From: Cyclina sinensis
Taxonomy: Eukaryota; Mollusca; Bivalvia; Venerida; Veneridae
Length of the DNA stretch: 64,000 bases
Direction of reading: 5' to 3'
NCBI GenBank assembly: GCA_012932295.1
Contig: JAAONU010000003.1
Span: 26,522,361 to 26,586,360, forward strand
The translations under genes were made by a program, and so were the position numbers. The notes beneath the pieces are model-generated. The model made no database searches and was not told where the DNA came from. It saw nothing but the letters and a program-made list of their open reading frames with translations. Every line of letters begins with the position of its first letter. Positions within the stretch are counted from its first letter, which is position 1. This document shows positions 33,001 to 45,500 of this stretch, in pieces.

Positions 33001-36000
33001 TCGCAGAATACTCAAGACTTCTTCACCTTCTGGGAGCTGATCAAGGTCAAGCTCTATGACCTGTCGAACACAAAGTCAAGCAGCATGAAATTATCTGATA
33101 TTCAAAACCTGCAATTAATGCTGTGAACCTATAAAATGGGGAAAGGGTTATTTTTTTTTCTTCATCAGACTGTATTCATAATTTGTCCTAATGAGGAAGC
33201 CTGTCTGATTACTCAGCTTATGACCCAATCTGATCCAGTTTCAAAACAAGCAAGACATCATTAGGGATTATTCTAGAGCTCAAAAGGGGGCAGGGGGGGC
33301 ACAAAAAAGGGGCAGGGTGCTTTCTGTGCGTCGGGCATGGTAAATAAGAGACAGTTTCACTGTTACGCTGAATCGTTACTGTAACAGTAATAACTGTATA
33401 ATAACTGTATTTATATTATTAGAAAGTTATCTACAGCAAAACAAAGCAATAATTATACGTCTATTGTTATTTTTTTGTGAACATTTGAATAATTTCAACT
33501 GTTTTAATGATATGATAGGGATTATTCTAGCGCGGAATAGAAGGGCGCTCCGCCCTGCCCTTTTTAAGCCCCGCCCTTTTGCCTGTCAAATGCCTATTAA
33601 CAGCGCCCTTTTTCGGACCGCCCATTCACTTTTTTCGAAATGTGAACGTTAATCAAAGTCATTCACAGCTAGATTCGTCGCTGCTGTCCCGAAGTGACAC
33701 GGTTACGCTAATTTATTGTATATGGCAACTACCGACATAGCGGGCGTTGGTAATTGATTGGGAATACACAGGTTTTGTATCAGTTTATTTGGGAACTCAC
33801 TCGATCTATTAAACGTATAGCCCCTTTGATTAGAGCCCTAATGATGGTTTGATTTTCACAGGTTTTTGAACACCATTTATTTTTAATTAGCGCTTTGTAA
33901 TTTTCCAACAAACTGTTATTTACTTAAAAGTATACGAAATTAGATTAAGCGTTAATTGCTACATGTATTAAGTTGTTCGCACGTATCATTATAGTTTCTT
34001 ATTGGGTAATTTCTTAATTCCAAGTAGTTTCAATCTCTTATACATCGACGTTTATGTAACATTGCAAAAATGCCATCCCTGAAACGTAAATTAGCTGATC
34101 TAGAAAAAGAACGTGCAAAAATTAGGAAAACAATTCATAATATTGCTTCGTTTATGGTTGCCAGTGAAAGTAAATGTGCTTAGATTGCTTTAAATATTTA
34201 TGTGTTCTTATTACGGATATTTGCTCTGCCGACTATGTCTTTACAAACTAACTTGCCATTGCAAAGTCGAATATCTGCGTCGTAAAAAGTATGTAATTTC
34301 AGACAACCTGATTTTGGATACGTTTTTTTTGAGAATTCAAGCACATTTTAATCTAATATGTAATAAGATTTAACTTGATTTAAGAGTATGTCTGGCTCCT
34401 GTGAGCACCAGGGTTTCATGAAAACATGTTGTGGTTGCTTGTATGGATGTTGACAGTCATGAGTGAATATGTTGATATCAGTGTCCTGATATGACATGGT
34501 CACCATAAGTGACTATATCTGGCTCCTGTGGATTTCATAAAATTGTTAATGTTTTTACTATATCATATCATTAAAACAGTTGAAAGTATTCAAATGTTTA
34601 CAATGAAATAACAATAGACATATAATTATTGCTTTGTTTTGCTGTATGTAACTTTCTAATAATATATGCAGTTATTATACAAATATTACTGTTACAGTAA
34701 TGTTTTAGCATAACAGTAAAACTGTCTTTTTTACCATGCCCCATGCGCAGAGAGCACCCTGCCCTTTTTTTGTGCCCCCTGCCCCCTTTTGAGCTCTAGA
34801 ATAATCCCTATATGATATAGTAAAAACATCAACATTTTCACTTATGGTGACCATGTCATATCAGCATAATCAGGGCACTGATATCAACATATTCACTCAT
34901 GACTGTCAACATTGAAACAGCATCAACTACAACATGTTTTTATGAAACCCTGGTGGTCACAGGAGACAGACATAGTCTTAAATTAAGTTAAATCTTATTA
35001 CTTATTAGATTAAAATGTGCTTGAATTCTCAAAAAAACGTATCCAAAATTATGTGTCCGAAATAACATACACTTTTTACAACGCAAATATTCGACTTTGC
35101 AATGTAAAGACAAAGCTGACAATGCTAATATCCGTAATAAGAACACATAAATATTTAAAGCAGTCTAAGCACATTACCTTTCACAGGCAACCATAAACGA
35201 AGCAATATTATGATTCGTTTTCCTAATTTTTGCACGTTCTTTTTTATAGATCAGCTAATTTACATTTCAGGGATGATATTTTTGCAATGTTACATCAACT
35301 TCAATGTGTAAGAGAATGAAACTATTTGGAATGAAGAAATTACCAAATAAGAAACTATAATGATACGTGCGAATAACTTAATAGCAATTAACGCTTAATC
35401 TAACTGAGAATACTTTTAAGCAAATAACTGTTGTAAAATTACATAGCGCTAATTAAAAATAAATGGTGTTCAAAAACCTGTGAAAATCAAACCATCATTA
35501 GGGCTATAATCAAAGTGGCTATATATGTTTAAAAGATCGTGTTAGTTGCCAAATTAACTGGTACCAAACCTGTGTACTCCCAATCAATTACCAACGCGCG
35601 CTATGTCGGTAGTTGCAATATACGATGAATTAGCGTAACTGTGTCACATCGGGCCAGCAGCGACGAATCTAGCAGGGCCATTATTATCATTGTGAATTCA
35701 ATGAAATGAACCCAATAAATATGACCACAAATTTTCAGCGTAACTTGCATGGCCCTAATACAATCAAGGAAAGCCAGATAAGTATCGAAAATAGGAAGTT
35801 ACTCACTTAAAAATGTTAAAGATGAGGAATATATTTCAGATACGTGGTTCGAATCAGCCATAAAATTGGTCCGAATCGGCCATGAAAGTGGTCCGAATCA
35901 GCCAAGGAGGGTCCGAATCCGCCTGGGTCCGAATCAGCCGGTATTCATTTCTCGTATACAATACAAATTTTATTTAAAGTCGGTTACATATAATATACAA

Positions 36001-36307
36001 ACATTATCTGTATATATATAGCTATTGTCAGACATAACCGACTGTTTCCACAGAATCTGGAATAACTTGAATAATTTTTTTGTTGTTGAAATGAATTACT
36101 GTACCCCACCCACATTTAAAAATCGGTAAACAGTGCACTTATTCAGTATAATTCGATTCAGCTGGAAGAGCTGAAACATTTTAGGCAGTAAATAAAATCT
36201 TCAATTATTATATATGAATTTCTTCATATGACCTATTTCCACGCAGGACTCAAAATACATCAATTTACCTCGTCTGTGTCCCGAAGCGGAATTTCAATCG
36301 CCGCCAT
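19389..36307 (-). CDS. CTR9: CTR9, Paf1 complex TPR subunit, 23 exons, 1155 aa
   Basis: Exons in transcript order: 36269-36307, 32962-33060, 32488-32727, 31993-32082, 31286-31464, 30604-30799, 30027-30134, 29353-29472, 28882-28998, 28226-28444, 25844-26027, 25251-25339, 24569-24754, 24222-24309, 23812-23960, 23438-23554, 22995-23140, 22546-22617, 22028-22292, 21013-21155, 20453-20641, 19832-20038, 19389-19614. All are GT-AG and in phase, totalling 3468 nt with the stop. CTR9 is the tetratricopeptide scaffold of the nuclear Paf1 complex, which travels with RNA polymerase II and promotes H2B ubiquitination and elongation. Colinear hallmarks: [13 protein letters not shown] start, [105 protein letters not shown]. 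TPRs cover about residues 40-740, a charged coiled coil about 815-900, then an acidic/basic tail. The tail ends in about 140 residues of RS/GS dipeptides, unlike the acidic Ser-rich human tail. The length is close to human (about 1173). Confidence 0.97.
21470..21930. repeat. Interspersed repeat, two tandem units of about 185 bp, in a CTR9 intron
   Basis: 'ccaataaatttgcatcaaaa', 'tacccaggt', 'tgctgacaactg' and 'ggctctagcagttata' recur about 185 bp apart (near 21565 and 21728). The copy ends in a 'gacagatggacaagg' and C-rich tail. Non-coding. Confidence 0.65.
26393..28185. mobile_element. TTAA-flanked DNA transposon, non-autonomous, 1793 bp, in a CTR9 intron
   Basis: The ends are perfect inverted repeats: AGGTCATGTGACACGA on the left and TCGTGTCACATGACCT on the right (16 bp), each bordered outside by TTAA (26389-26392 and 28186-28189). 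TTAA target duplication is the signature of the piggyBac superfamily; the terminal AGG is not the classic CCC of that group, so the assignment is tentative. The interior is AT-rich with an A tract of about 40 bp (26978-27017) and no transposase-like ORF. It accounts for most of the large intron between CTR9 exons 10 and 11. Confidence 0.8.
33263..35673. mobile_element. Nested inverted-repeat (foldback) transposon cluster in CTR9 intron 1
   Basis: Four segments. X(+) 33263-33516; Y(+) 33517-34568; X(-) about 34562-34809, the reverse complement of X(+); Y(-) 34810-35673, the reverse complement of Y(+) without its first ~150 bp. X and Y both begin agggattattctag and both end in an 'atatcatat/atgatatgat' word, so X may be a deletion derivative of Y. 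The Y arms form a palindrome of about 0.87 kb with X(-) exactly at the centre. Y(+) carries a 37-codon ORF (34070-34183). Arm divergence implies an old insertion. The superfamily is not assigned. Confidence 0.8.
34070..34183 (+). CDS. Small basic coiled-coil ORF (37 aa) inside the foldback element
   Basis: The ORF starts [20 protein letters not shown] and ends at TAG. The Lys/Arg/Glu heptad-like start resembles the leading part of a transposon- or zinc-finger-associated protein, cut short. The matching segment in the opposite arm (near 35155-35275) has lost its start codon and gained stops, so at best this is a remnant. Confidence 0.25.
   Translation: MPSLKRKLADLEKERAKIRKTIHNIASFMVASESKCA
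35846..35940. repeat. Five spaced copies of GGTCCGAATCAGCC
   Basis: The 14-bp word GGT(C/T)CGAATC(A/G/C)GCC occurs five times with spacing of about 17-22 bp, immediately beside the foldback element and 330-460 bp inside the CTR9 gene from its start codon. Confidence 0.75.
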
Positions 36308-36538
36308 GCTGAAATACGACTTCCGTGTGTGCTGGTTCCTCCACTTATTTTGTTTTTCGTAGGTTTAGCGCAATAGAAGCTAAAACCAAATTTGTTGGTA
36401 AACTTAAATCGGAATTACTCGGTTTCTTTCGTTTCACTCAAGAAGGAAGAAATACAAAACAAAAAGCAGGGTTTAATGGTAAAGAAAACTAGTGTAAAAG
36501 CTATAGACACTTCTTAGTTTAACTGAGAAAAAGAACAA
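36308..36538. promoter_or_regulatory. Probable bidirectional promoter between CTR9 and SIAE
   Basis: Only 231 bp separate the start codons of the divergent CTR9 and SIAE genes, so both promoters and both 5' leaders must share this interval, unless non-coding first exons exist. There is no TATA box near either start. An ETS-type word (ACTTCCG at 36319-36325; minus strand CGGAAGT) lies a few bases upstream of the CTR9 ATG, as is common in TATA-less housekeeping promoters. Shared regulation is inferred from spacing. Confidence 0.65.
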
Positions 36539-39500
36539 ATGTATGTTTTAATATATATACCACTACTTTCTATCCTTGTTTCAACATGTCAAGCTGGGGA
36601 AGCTGTTTTTGAAATGAATATAGGAAGTGCAGTCAAGCTTAAAGACAAAATTGGTAAGCTTGCAAGTTTTATAATTATCAATTTCTAGGAAAGTAAACAA
36701 AAGCAGTTGATGGAAGCAAAGGGGTCAGAAGTTATATCAGTCTGACTTTGTATGGGTCAATTGTTGATCTTCATAATTTAAGACATAAGCATATAGCAAA
36801 AAAAACAAATGTTGGTTTTTTTCAGTCTGCTTGGCCCGGTAATTGACTATCTGTGTATGTTTTGACTAATGAAATTTCTAATTCTAGTGATGGAAAGTTA
36901 ATACACAGTGCACTTTCTAAAATGAATGCAAGAGATTCTATTTTAAAACTGAGGTTCACAACAGTTATTTCAACCTGTATAAGATAATCATTTTACTATT
37001 TTTATTTTTTACCTTGAACCTGTCCAACATGTAATGTAGCTTATTTTAAGACCAAATGGTTGGCAAGCGTTATTTGGATGTACAAAACATATATACTGTT
37101 AGCCAATGTTCAGAGGTTCAAATAATGGTTATCTCTGCACATTTTCATCAGGATTGTTATTTGTAGGGACTTGTGGGGAATTTATCACCAGTCAAGCTTC
37201 TACTAGGAAGGCATTGGCTTTTGTGCTTGTCAGGTCCTAATTTAAATCAGACAATCACTACAAGAGTTACAGCGGTTGGCTTTAAGAGGATTTCAAGCTT
37301 CCAAATTAGGGAGGGGTGCGATGGGGCTCAGCTCAATTTGGTACAGTCCAAGACTCTTATCATGGATTAGGCTATACATTTTCCATCATTGAAAATAATA
37401 GTTGAAATAATGTTATGTACTTGTTACTTTAAATATTATCACTGAGGCATAGAGTTCTGACCAGCACCACACCAATGAAAGTTTAGACATCATTGTCAAA
37501 ATCAGCTTACTGTACTTTAACCTAGAGTCTCTGGTTTAGGAGTCTGATGATCTACCCAGCACCATGACTGGTCCTCTCGCTTCTTCTTCAGGTACCCACC
37601 TCTCACCTATTCTGGTAACTCCATTTATCAGAATTATAGTGATGTTTGAATAATTTACTGTGGGTGTCCTATGATGTTATCAAATCTTTTTTTTTTCTTA
37701 AATTGATGGTTCATATGTTGTGCAATATGCATATGTATTGCCATTTGATAGTGTTAGCTTTCAGTTGAACATAGAACAAATTCTCCTACTTACAGAAAGT
37801 TCCTGGAAGATCCAGGATGCTGAGAGAAAGAAGTTTTCGTTTGCTTCATATTATGGTAACAACATGGTACTGCAGGGTGCACCACAAAAGGCTGTCATCT
37901 GGGGCTATGCTGAACAGGTAGCCAACACAGTAGTTTTACAATTGGTACCAGGAAACAGGTCATACGTCACCCAGGTTAGAGAAGATCTGACATGGAGAAT
38001 CGAAATAGGTGATTATTGAAATAGGTGTTTTTATATCTTCAAAGCAAATATTTTGTAGCACTGACAGTTCATTTGTAGATTGTTTGGAAATTTCTTTATT
38101 GTTGTTAGGAACTTGCAGAAGACTTTTTTATGCTGAGTATATATTGAGTTGATCTCTAGAATATTTTTAAAATCGCTCCAATTGTTCCAAACAGGAAAAT
38201 GGTACTTGAACATTTAGTATGAAGGCTTGAAATAAAGCTTACTTTTTAAATAATTTTCTACTACATCTAAATAGTTAGTTATATTAACCCTTTACACAAA
38301 TTAGTTTTTATGTAAGATAAGGTGTACAGAGTCTTGAATGCACTTGATATTGCAAGATGGTATACAAACTTTGCTTTCAGGACCCATACAGCCTGGAGGT
38401 CCATACACCATCAAGGCCCAGCTTAAAGATGATACTATACACCTCAGCAACATCTTGTTTGGTGATGTTTGGATCTGCTCAGGACAATCAAATATGCATT
38501 TTCCTTTGACAGAGGTTTGTTTTAATGCATAGCACACACAACTTATAAAACTCATCCATTTTTTGTCAGACTTTATTTTTTTGTATAAAGTTAATATTGT
38601 GATGGAAATAATGGCAATAGAATTATATTATGGTAAACTATGAAAAACACTTGTTGGTCCCATCTATATTTTTGGATAGGAAAGAAAGATGTGATTCACT
38701 GAAAAACTATTCAGGTCAGTTGTCAATGGCTTAACCACTGCTTGTGACTTAGTTTTTCATGATATTATGATACTTTGCTGATGTAACTGTAGTGTAAATA
38801 ACAGTACAAATATTTTATAATAAATTAACCTTCTGGGCCTAAGCACTTCAATGAAGTATAAGATTCATGGAAGCCGCTATATTTTATTCTCTTGAAAAAT
38901 TAGAAAAAAATGAAGAGTTATATGTTGAATGTTTTAACAAATGCATGAAATGATGAATTTGAAACTTTTGACATATTTAAGGTTTTCAACAGTACTCAGG
39001 AAGTTGGAGATACCATCAACTACCCGGACATAAGATTATTTGTAACAAATGATGTGGAGTCTCATACACCCCTAACAGATCTTAAACGGATTTTACTGCC
39101 TTGGACAAAACCTTCTCCAGGTAATAAATACAGACCTCAGCTTGTCAAGCTTGTTTCCCCACTGTAAATATAGATTCCTGAGGTGTCTGTTAGATCATGT
39201 TAATGTTTTCTGACTTTGCAAAATGAATGCTTACTTTTTCACACACAAAAAATGCTCTGTACATTGAATGCTTTATAACAATTCATGATTGATGTTTTAT
39301 GACACTCCAAGGTCAATGCTTTATGACATAAATGATCAATATAAAGTTTAACTGCTTGTGACTGTCCTATAATGGTATATAAGTAGACCTTTATAATTGT
39401 TTATGAGTGTTAATGTCTTTATTACAACTGCTCATTATAAACAACTTATAATTGTTCGAGAGCAATGCCTCATCAGTGCCTTAATTATGTGTGCTCAGGA

Positions 39501-42500
39501 TAAATGCCTTATGACTATTTATGAGCAGTGAATTTTCAATGCCTTCATTATGACTACTAATGGTTAATGCCTTATATTAACTGTTTTTGAGCATTGCCTT
39601 ATCAATGCCTAAATCATTACTGTTCATGATTAGTGATTTAAAACTGCTAATGAACATTACCTTATCAATTCATTAATTTTAACTGCTCATAATTACTTCT
39701 TAAAACTGTATATGAGCAGTGCTTTATGTCAATGTCTTGATTTTGACCACTCATGATTAATGTTTTCTAACTGTTTATGAGCAGTGCCATATCAGTGTGT
39801 TAATTGTAACTGCTCATGGTCAGTATCTTATGACTGTTAAGGAGCAGTGTCTTATCAGTGCTTTGATTATGGCTGCTTGTGATAAATGACTTATTACTGT
39901 TTATGAGCAGTGCCATATCAGTGTGTTAATTGTAATTGCTCATGGTCAGTATCTTATGACTGTTAAGGAGCAGTGTCTTATCAGTACCTTAATTATGATT
40001 GCTTGTGATAAATGACTTATTTCTGTTTATGAGCAGTGCCATATCAGTGTGTTAATTTTAATTATTATACCTCACGTAAACTGCCAATACTAAATTCCCA
40101 TAGGCGATCGGGCTTTTAAAACTAATGTTACATTTTGCATCAGCTCAGAGGGTAACATTTTTTTTTTCAAAAAACCCTCCGGGTGTTATTGTTTTTTTGC
40201 ACACCCTGCAGAAAATTCAAGTGTCTGATGACGTCGAAGGCACTTATTGAATATATTGACTGTAAGCGTTTATCTGAGTTTGATTCGACTCGTTACCAAA
40301 CCAAAACAGTCCTGAGGTATATATAACATGATCACATGTATGGTTCGATATAATAAAATAAATAACACACATCAGAGAGGGTGATAGAGGATATTGACAA
40401 CCCTCAAAAAACAATAACACCCTCGGCTGTCGCCTCGGGTGTTATTGTTTTTTCGGGTTGTAAATATCCTCTATCACCCTTGCTGATGTGTGTTATTTAT
40501 ATTCTGCTCATGGTCAGTATCTTATGACTGTTAAGGAGCTGTGTCTTATCAGTGCCTTAATTATGACTGCTTGTGATAAATGACATATTTCTGTTTATGA
40601 GCAGTGCCATATCAGTGTGTTAATTGTAACTGCTCATGGTCAGTACCTTATGACTGTTAAGGAGCATTGTCTTATCAGTACCTTAATTATGACTGCTTGT
40701 GATAAATGACTTATTACTGTTTATGAGCAGTGCCATATCAGTGTGTTAATTGTAACTGCTCATGGTCAGTACCTTATGACTGTTAAGGAGCATTGTCTTA
40801 TCAGTACCTTAATTATGACTGCTTGTGATAAATGACTTATTACTGTTTATGAGCAGTGCCATATCAGTGTGTTAATTGTAACTGCTCATGGTCAGTATCT
40901 TATGAGAGTATAGGAGCAGTGTCTTATCAGTGCCTTAATTATGACTGCTTGTGATAAATGACATATTTCTGTTTATGAGCAGTGCCATATCAGTGTGTTA
41001 ATTTTAACTGCTCATGGACAGTGTCTTATGAGAGTTAAGGAGCAGTGTCTTATCAGTGCTTTGATTATGACTGCTTGTGATAAATGACTTATTACTGTTT
41101 ATGAGCAGTGCCATATCAGTGTGTTAATTGTAATTGCTCATGGTCAGTACCTTATGACTGTTAAGGAGCAGTGCCATATCAGTGCTTTGATTATGACTGC
41201 TTGTGATAAATGACATATTTCTGTTTATGAGCAGTGCCATATCAGTGTGTTAATTTTAACTGCTCATGGACAGTATCTTATGAGAGTATAGGAGCAGTGT
41301 CTTATCAGTACCTTAATTATGACTGCTTGTGATAAATGACATATTTCTGTTTATGAGCAGTGCCATATCAGTGTATTAATTTTAACTGCTCATGGACAGT
41401 ATCTTATGAGAGTATAGGAGCTGTGTCTTATCAGTGCCTTAATTATGACTGCTTGTGATAAATGACATATTTCTGTTTATGAGCAGTGCCATATCAGTGT
41501 GTTAATTGTAACTGCTCATGGTCAGTACCTTATGACTGTTAAGGAGCAGTGTCTTATCAGTGCCTTAATTATGACTGCTTGTGATAAATGACATATTTCT
41601 GTTTATGAGCAGTGCCATATCAGTGTGTTAATTGTAACTGCTCATGGACAGTACCTTATGACTGTTACGGAGCATTGTCTTATCAGTGCTTTGATTATGA
41701 TTGCTTGTGATAAATGACGTATTTCTGTTTATGAGCAGTGCCATATCAGTGTGTTAATTTTAACTGCTCATGGACAGTATCTTATGAGAGTATAGGAGCA
41801 GTGTCTTATCAGTACCTTAATTATGACTGCTTGTGATAAATGACATATTTCTGTTTATGAGCAGTGCCATATCAGTGTGTTAATTTTAACTGCTCATGGA
41901 CAGTATCTTATGAGAGTATAGGAGCAGTGTCTTATCAGTGCTTTGATTATGACTGCTTGTGATAAATGACATATTTCTGTTTATGAGCAGTGCCATATCA
42001 GTGTGTTAATTGTAATTGCTCATGGTCAGTACCTTATGACTGTTTATGAGCAGTGCCATATCAGTGTGTTAATTGTAATTGCTCATGGTCAGTACCTTAT
42101 GACTGTTAAGGAGCAGTGTCTTATCAGTGCTTTGATTATGATTGCTTGTGATAAATGACATATTTCTGTTTATGAGCAGTGCCATATCAGTGTGTTAATT
42201 GTAATTGCTCATGGTCAGTACCTTATGACTGTTTATGAGCAGTGCCATATCAGTGTGTTAATTTTAACTGCTCATGGACAGTATCTTATGAGAGTTCAGG
42301 AGCAGTGTCTTATCAGTGCTTTGATTATGACTGCTTGTGATAAATGACTTATAACTGTTTATGACCTCTGCCTTATTCTGTTGTGTTCTTATCAGTGCCT
42401 TAATTTTACCTGCTCATGACCAGTGACTTTAACATGTTGATGAGCATTTCCTTTTTAATGACTTGATTATGGCTGCTCATGATCAGTAACCTGTTTAGTG

Positions 42501-45500
42501 TTTATGAGCATTTCTTTTTTAATGCCTTTATTATAACTGCTCATGATCAGTGACTTAAGCCTGTTTATGAGGATTTCCTATTAGATGCCTTGATTATGAC
42601 TGCTCATGATCAGTGACTTAAGCCTGTTTATGAGGATTTCCTATTAGATGCCTTGATTATGACTGCTCATGATCAGTGAATTAAAAATGTTTATGAGCAT
42701 TTCCTTTTTAATGCCTTTATTACAACAGCTCATGATCAGTGACTTAAACCTGTTTACAAGCATTTCCTTTTTAATGCCTTTATTACAATGCCTTAATTAT
42801 GACTGCTCATGATCAGTGCTTCATGATGAATGTTAGGTTTTTGTGTATAATTACTGTGCACAATATTTTTTTGTAGTAAGTTCACTGTGACAGTTTACTG
42901 TAGATGCTGGTTACAAAGTGAGGCTTAGAGATTATACTGTTACAGATTTCTACATACATTCTTAAAAATAAAACTTGGTTGCCAACTTTTCCAGTGTATG
43001 AAATAAGTATGTCCTTGAACAATTAAGTTAACAAAAATTGTAACAATAGGTTTTATTTTTAAATAATATTGCACAATATTAGTATCCAGTAGCTATTTTA
43101 CGATACAAACAAAGAATGATATACAATAAATAACAGTTGACTTCTCACAAATAATGCAGTAGATAGGTTAGGAGACACTGAAGATCCAAGATAGGTAATA
43201 GTAAAACATATTCTAGGCTTAACATACATTTGTAAGGAAACTGGCATAATTTTACACATCAATTGAGGCTCATTTCATAGTCTCTGTTTTTCATGTACTT
43301 TCAGAAACTGTTGTTAACGGGAACTTTTCAGCAGTATGTTGGCTGTATGGGAAATACTTATATCAACATTTGAAGAAACCTATTGGTATGTTGTGGTTTC
43401 CATGTGTTACTTGTTCAATTTTGAGACCATTTTACAAAATGAATTTTAACATAAAACATTTTGCACTGGAGAATTGTTTTGTTAACAAGTTAGAAATAAT
43501 TACACTTTGATTTGCTGTGGTTTTACCTTTGGAGTAAGTAAAGAAAACACCTCTCTCAGTTTCCTTGTTAAGTGCCCTAAGCAAGCAAAGTTACTGAACC
43601 AGTGTGCCAGATATATTGCTCTTGTTGAATAGCTTATTCAGTTGGAAAAAGGATTCATTACACCAACAGTCATTGATCCTCCTACATTCTCTCACTTTTG
43701 AATGGTACTGTTTTTTTTAACAAGTGTTAGTTTACTAAAACTAAAGGAACATTGTAAATGTAACTCATTTCCTCTCTGTAGCCAACAAGATTTTACTTCT
43801 ACCAAGTGATTGCACCGTATCTCAACCTTCAAGTGCTCCCACCCCAGAAATTATAGTGAGTTTTAGCCAACTGCAGCCAATGAAAATTGTGTATTTTAGG
43901 TTTACTGGAGACATCTGTTGGAGGAACACCTGTGGAAGCTTGGTCATCATCTGATGCTCTCAGTAAATGTGGACTGAAGAGCAAGGCAAAGTATGGTGTC
44001 ATTTTCTCCTCTTTTATATTTTATTATTAATATGCTATTTTCTTCTTCTTTTCTCGTACCATTGTGAACGTACAAAATTTAGCATTTGCTGTGATGTAGA
44101 GCAGTGGTTTAGGGGAAATAACTTTTTTAATTAGTACTAATATGTTATTATATTGTGCCAAGGTTGTGTAAAACTTGTATATGTGTAATATTTACTTAGA
44201 AACTTAATCAGCAATAGGGCCTACTCCTTTATTGACAGAATGGAAAAAATACCAGAAATCTCAGATGGCAAATGGGGACCAAAAGATTATAGTGTTTTAT
44301 GGAATGCGATGGTTCACCCTTTCATCAATATGACAATTTATGGAGCTATATGGTACCAAGGTATTGTTTGGTTTATTATGAATATTGTTCAGTTATACAT
44401 AAGAGTCTTTACATGGAGACCTATCTCTGTGGTCAAGTGGTTAAAATCACTTAAACTCTCACTGATTGATGGACATGGGTTTGAGCCAAGCTACTGAAAA
44501 TAACCATTTATGTGTGGAATTAAACTCAGCTAAACTTTACATGAAGCTTTTGGCACTGTATCTCACTTTGTAAAACATAAATGAAGTTTAGCCTAACTGT
44601 CAGCTTGACCTTTTTAGTGATAGAGTTAAAATTCATATAATGGATTGCGGTTAAGTATTAATTCTTCTTCGAAACAGCATTCTATCAGGGCATAAAACAG
44701 AACTAACCTAGACATAAGGTTTGTTGCATTTCTTATGGATAATTTATATGCCCTGTTTTAATAGAATAAGCTTGCTCAACTATATATCTGTAGTTTCGAC
44801 ATATTCTGTCTCAGACCAGTATCAACTCATGTTCAACTTATTACTGCCAACAGTCAATACCGACTATTCTAGGCAGGCAAGTTTTTGCAACTGCGTCCTG
44901 GGTTCATACCAGCACTCGCGCCGAAATTGAGGACTGAAATATCATGGTAGACTGTCACCTCTGGTGGGATTCTAACCAGCAACCTCTGCATCAGGAGTCC
45001 AACGCTCTAACCCCTCGACCAACGCCCTCGACCACCGCTCCCCCTCAGCTTAGTTCTTACATCTGCACTATTTCCTGTGTTTAGATCTTTTAAGATGACA
45101 GTGATTCAAGGGCAGAATGATTGACTTCAGAACCATAGGTAGCTGGTTCCAGCTGCCAGGGATGAGTGTCTCTAGTGACTTTAAACATTTCATATTTTCC
45201 ATGCAAGTACTGGTCTGATACTAGAAAGTAGTCATTAAGTATATGTCACATAAGTTGCTAAACATTGTTTCCAAGTCAATACTTTAGAAATATGTTCTCT
45301 TCAGAAGGTATAAATCATTTTTTGTTCAGGTTTGTTTTGGAGAACTTTGTTTTCAGTTCAGGCTTATATTTTATTTTCTAGGTGAAGGTAACTCAGGGAA
45401 GGACTCAAATAAAGATCTGTACAACTGTACATTTCCTGCTATGATAGATGACTGGAGAAAGAAATTTTCTAGATCAGGAGGTTCCAGTCAGTTGTTTCCC

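Noticed and set aside
40070..40503. Bacterial-style terminator or attenuator hairpin
   Set aside because: The hairpin arms are 70 bp, lie in an intron of an animal gene, and look like a foldback transposon.
39290..42830. CRISPR-like or gene-family array
   Set aside because: Continuous 63/126-bp tandem units without spacers or open reading frames; a satellite.
44940..45050. Functional tRNA gene
   Set aside because: A and B boxes are present, but the acceptor stem does not pair and a 9-bp head duplication is present; better explained as a SINE head.
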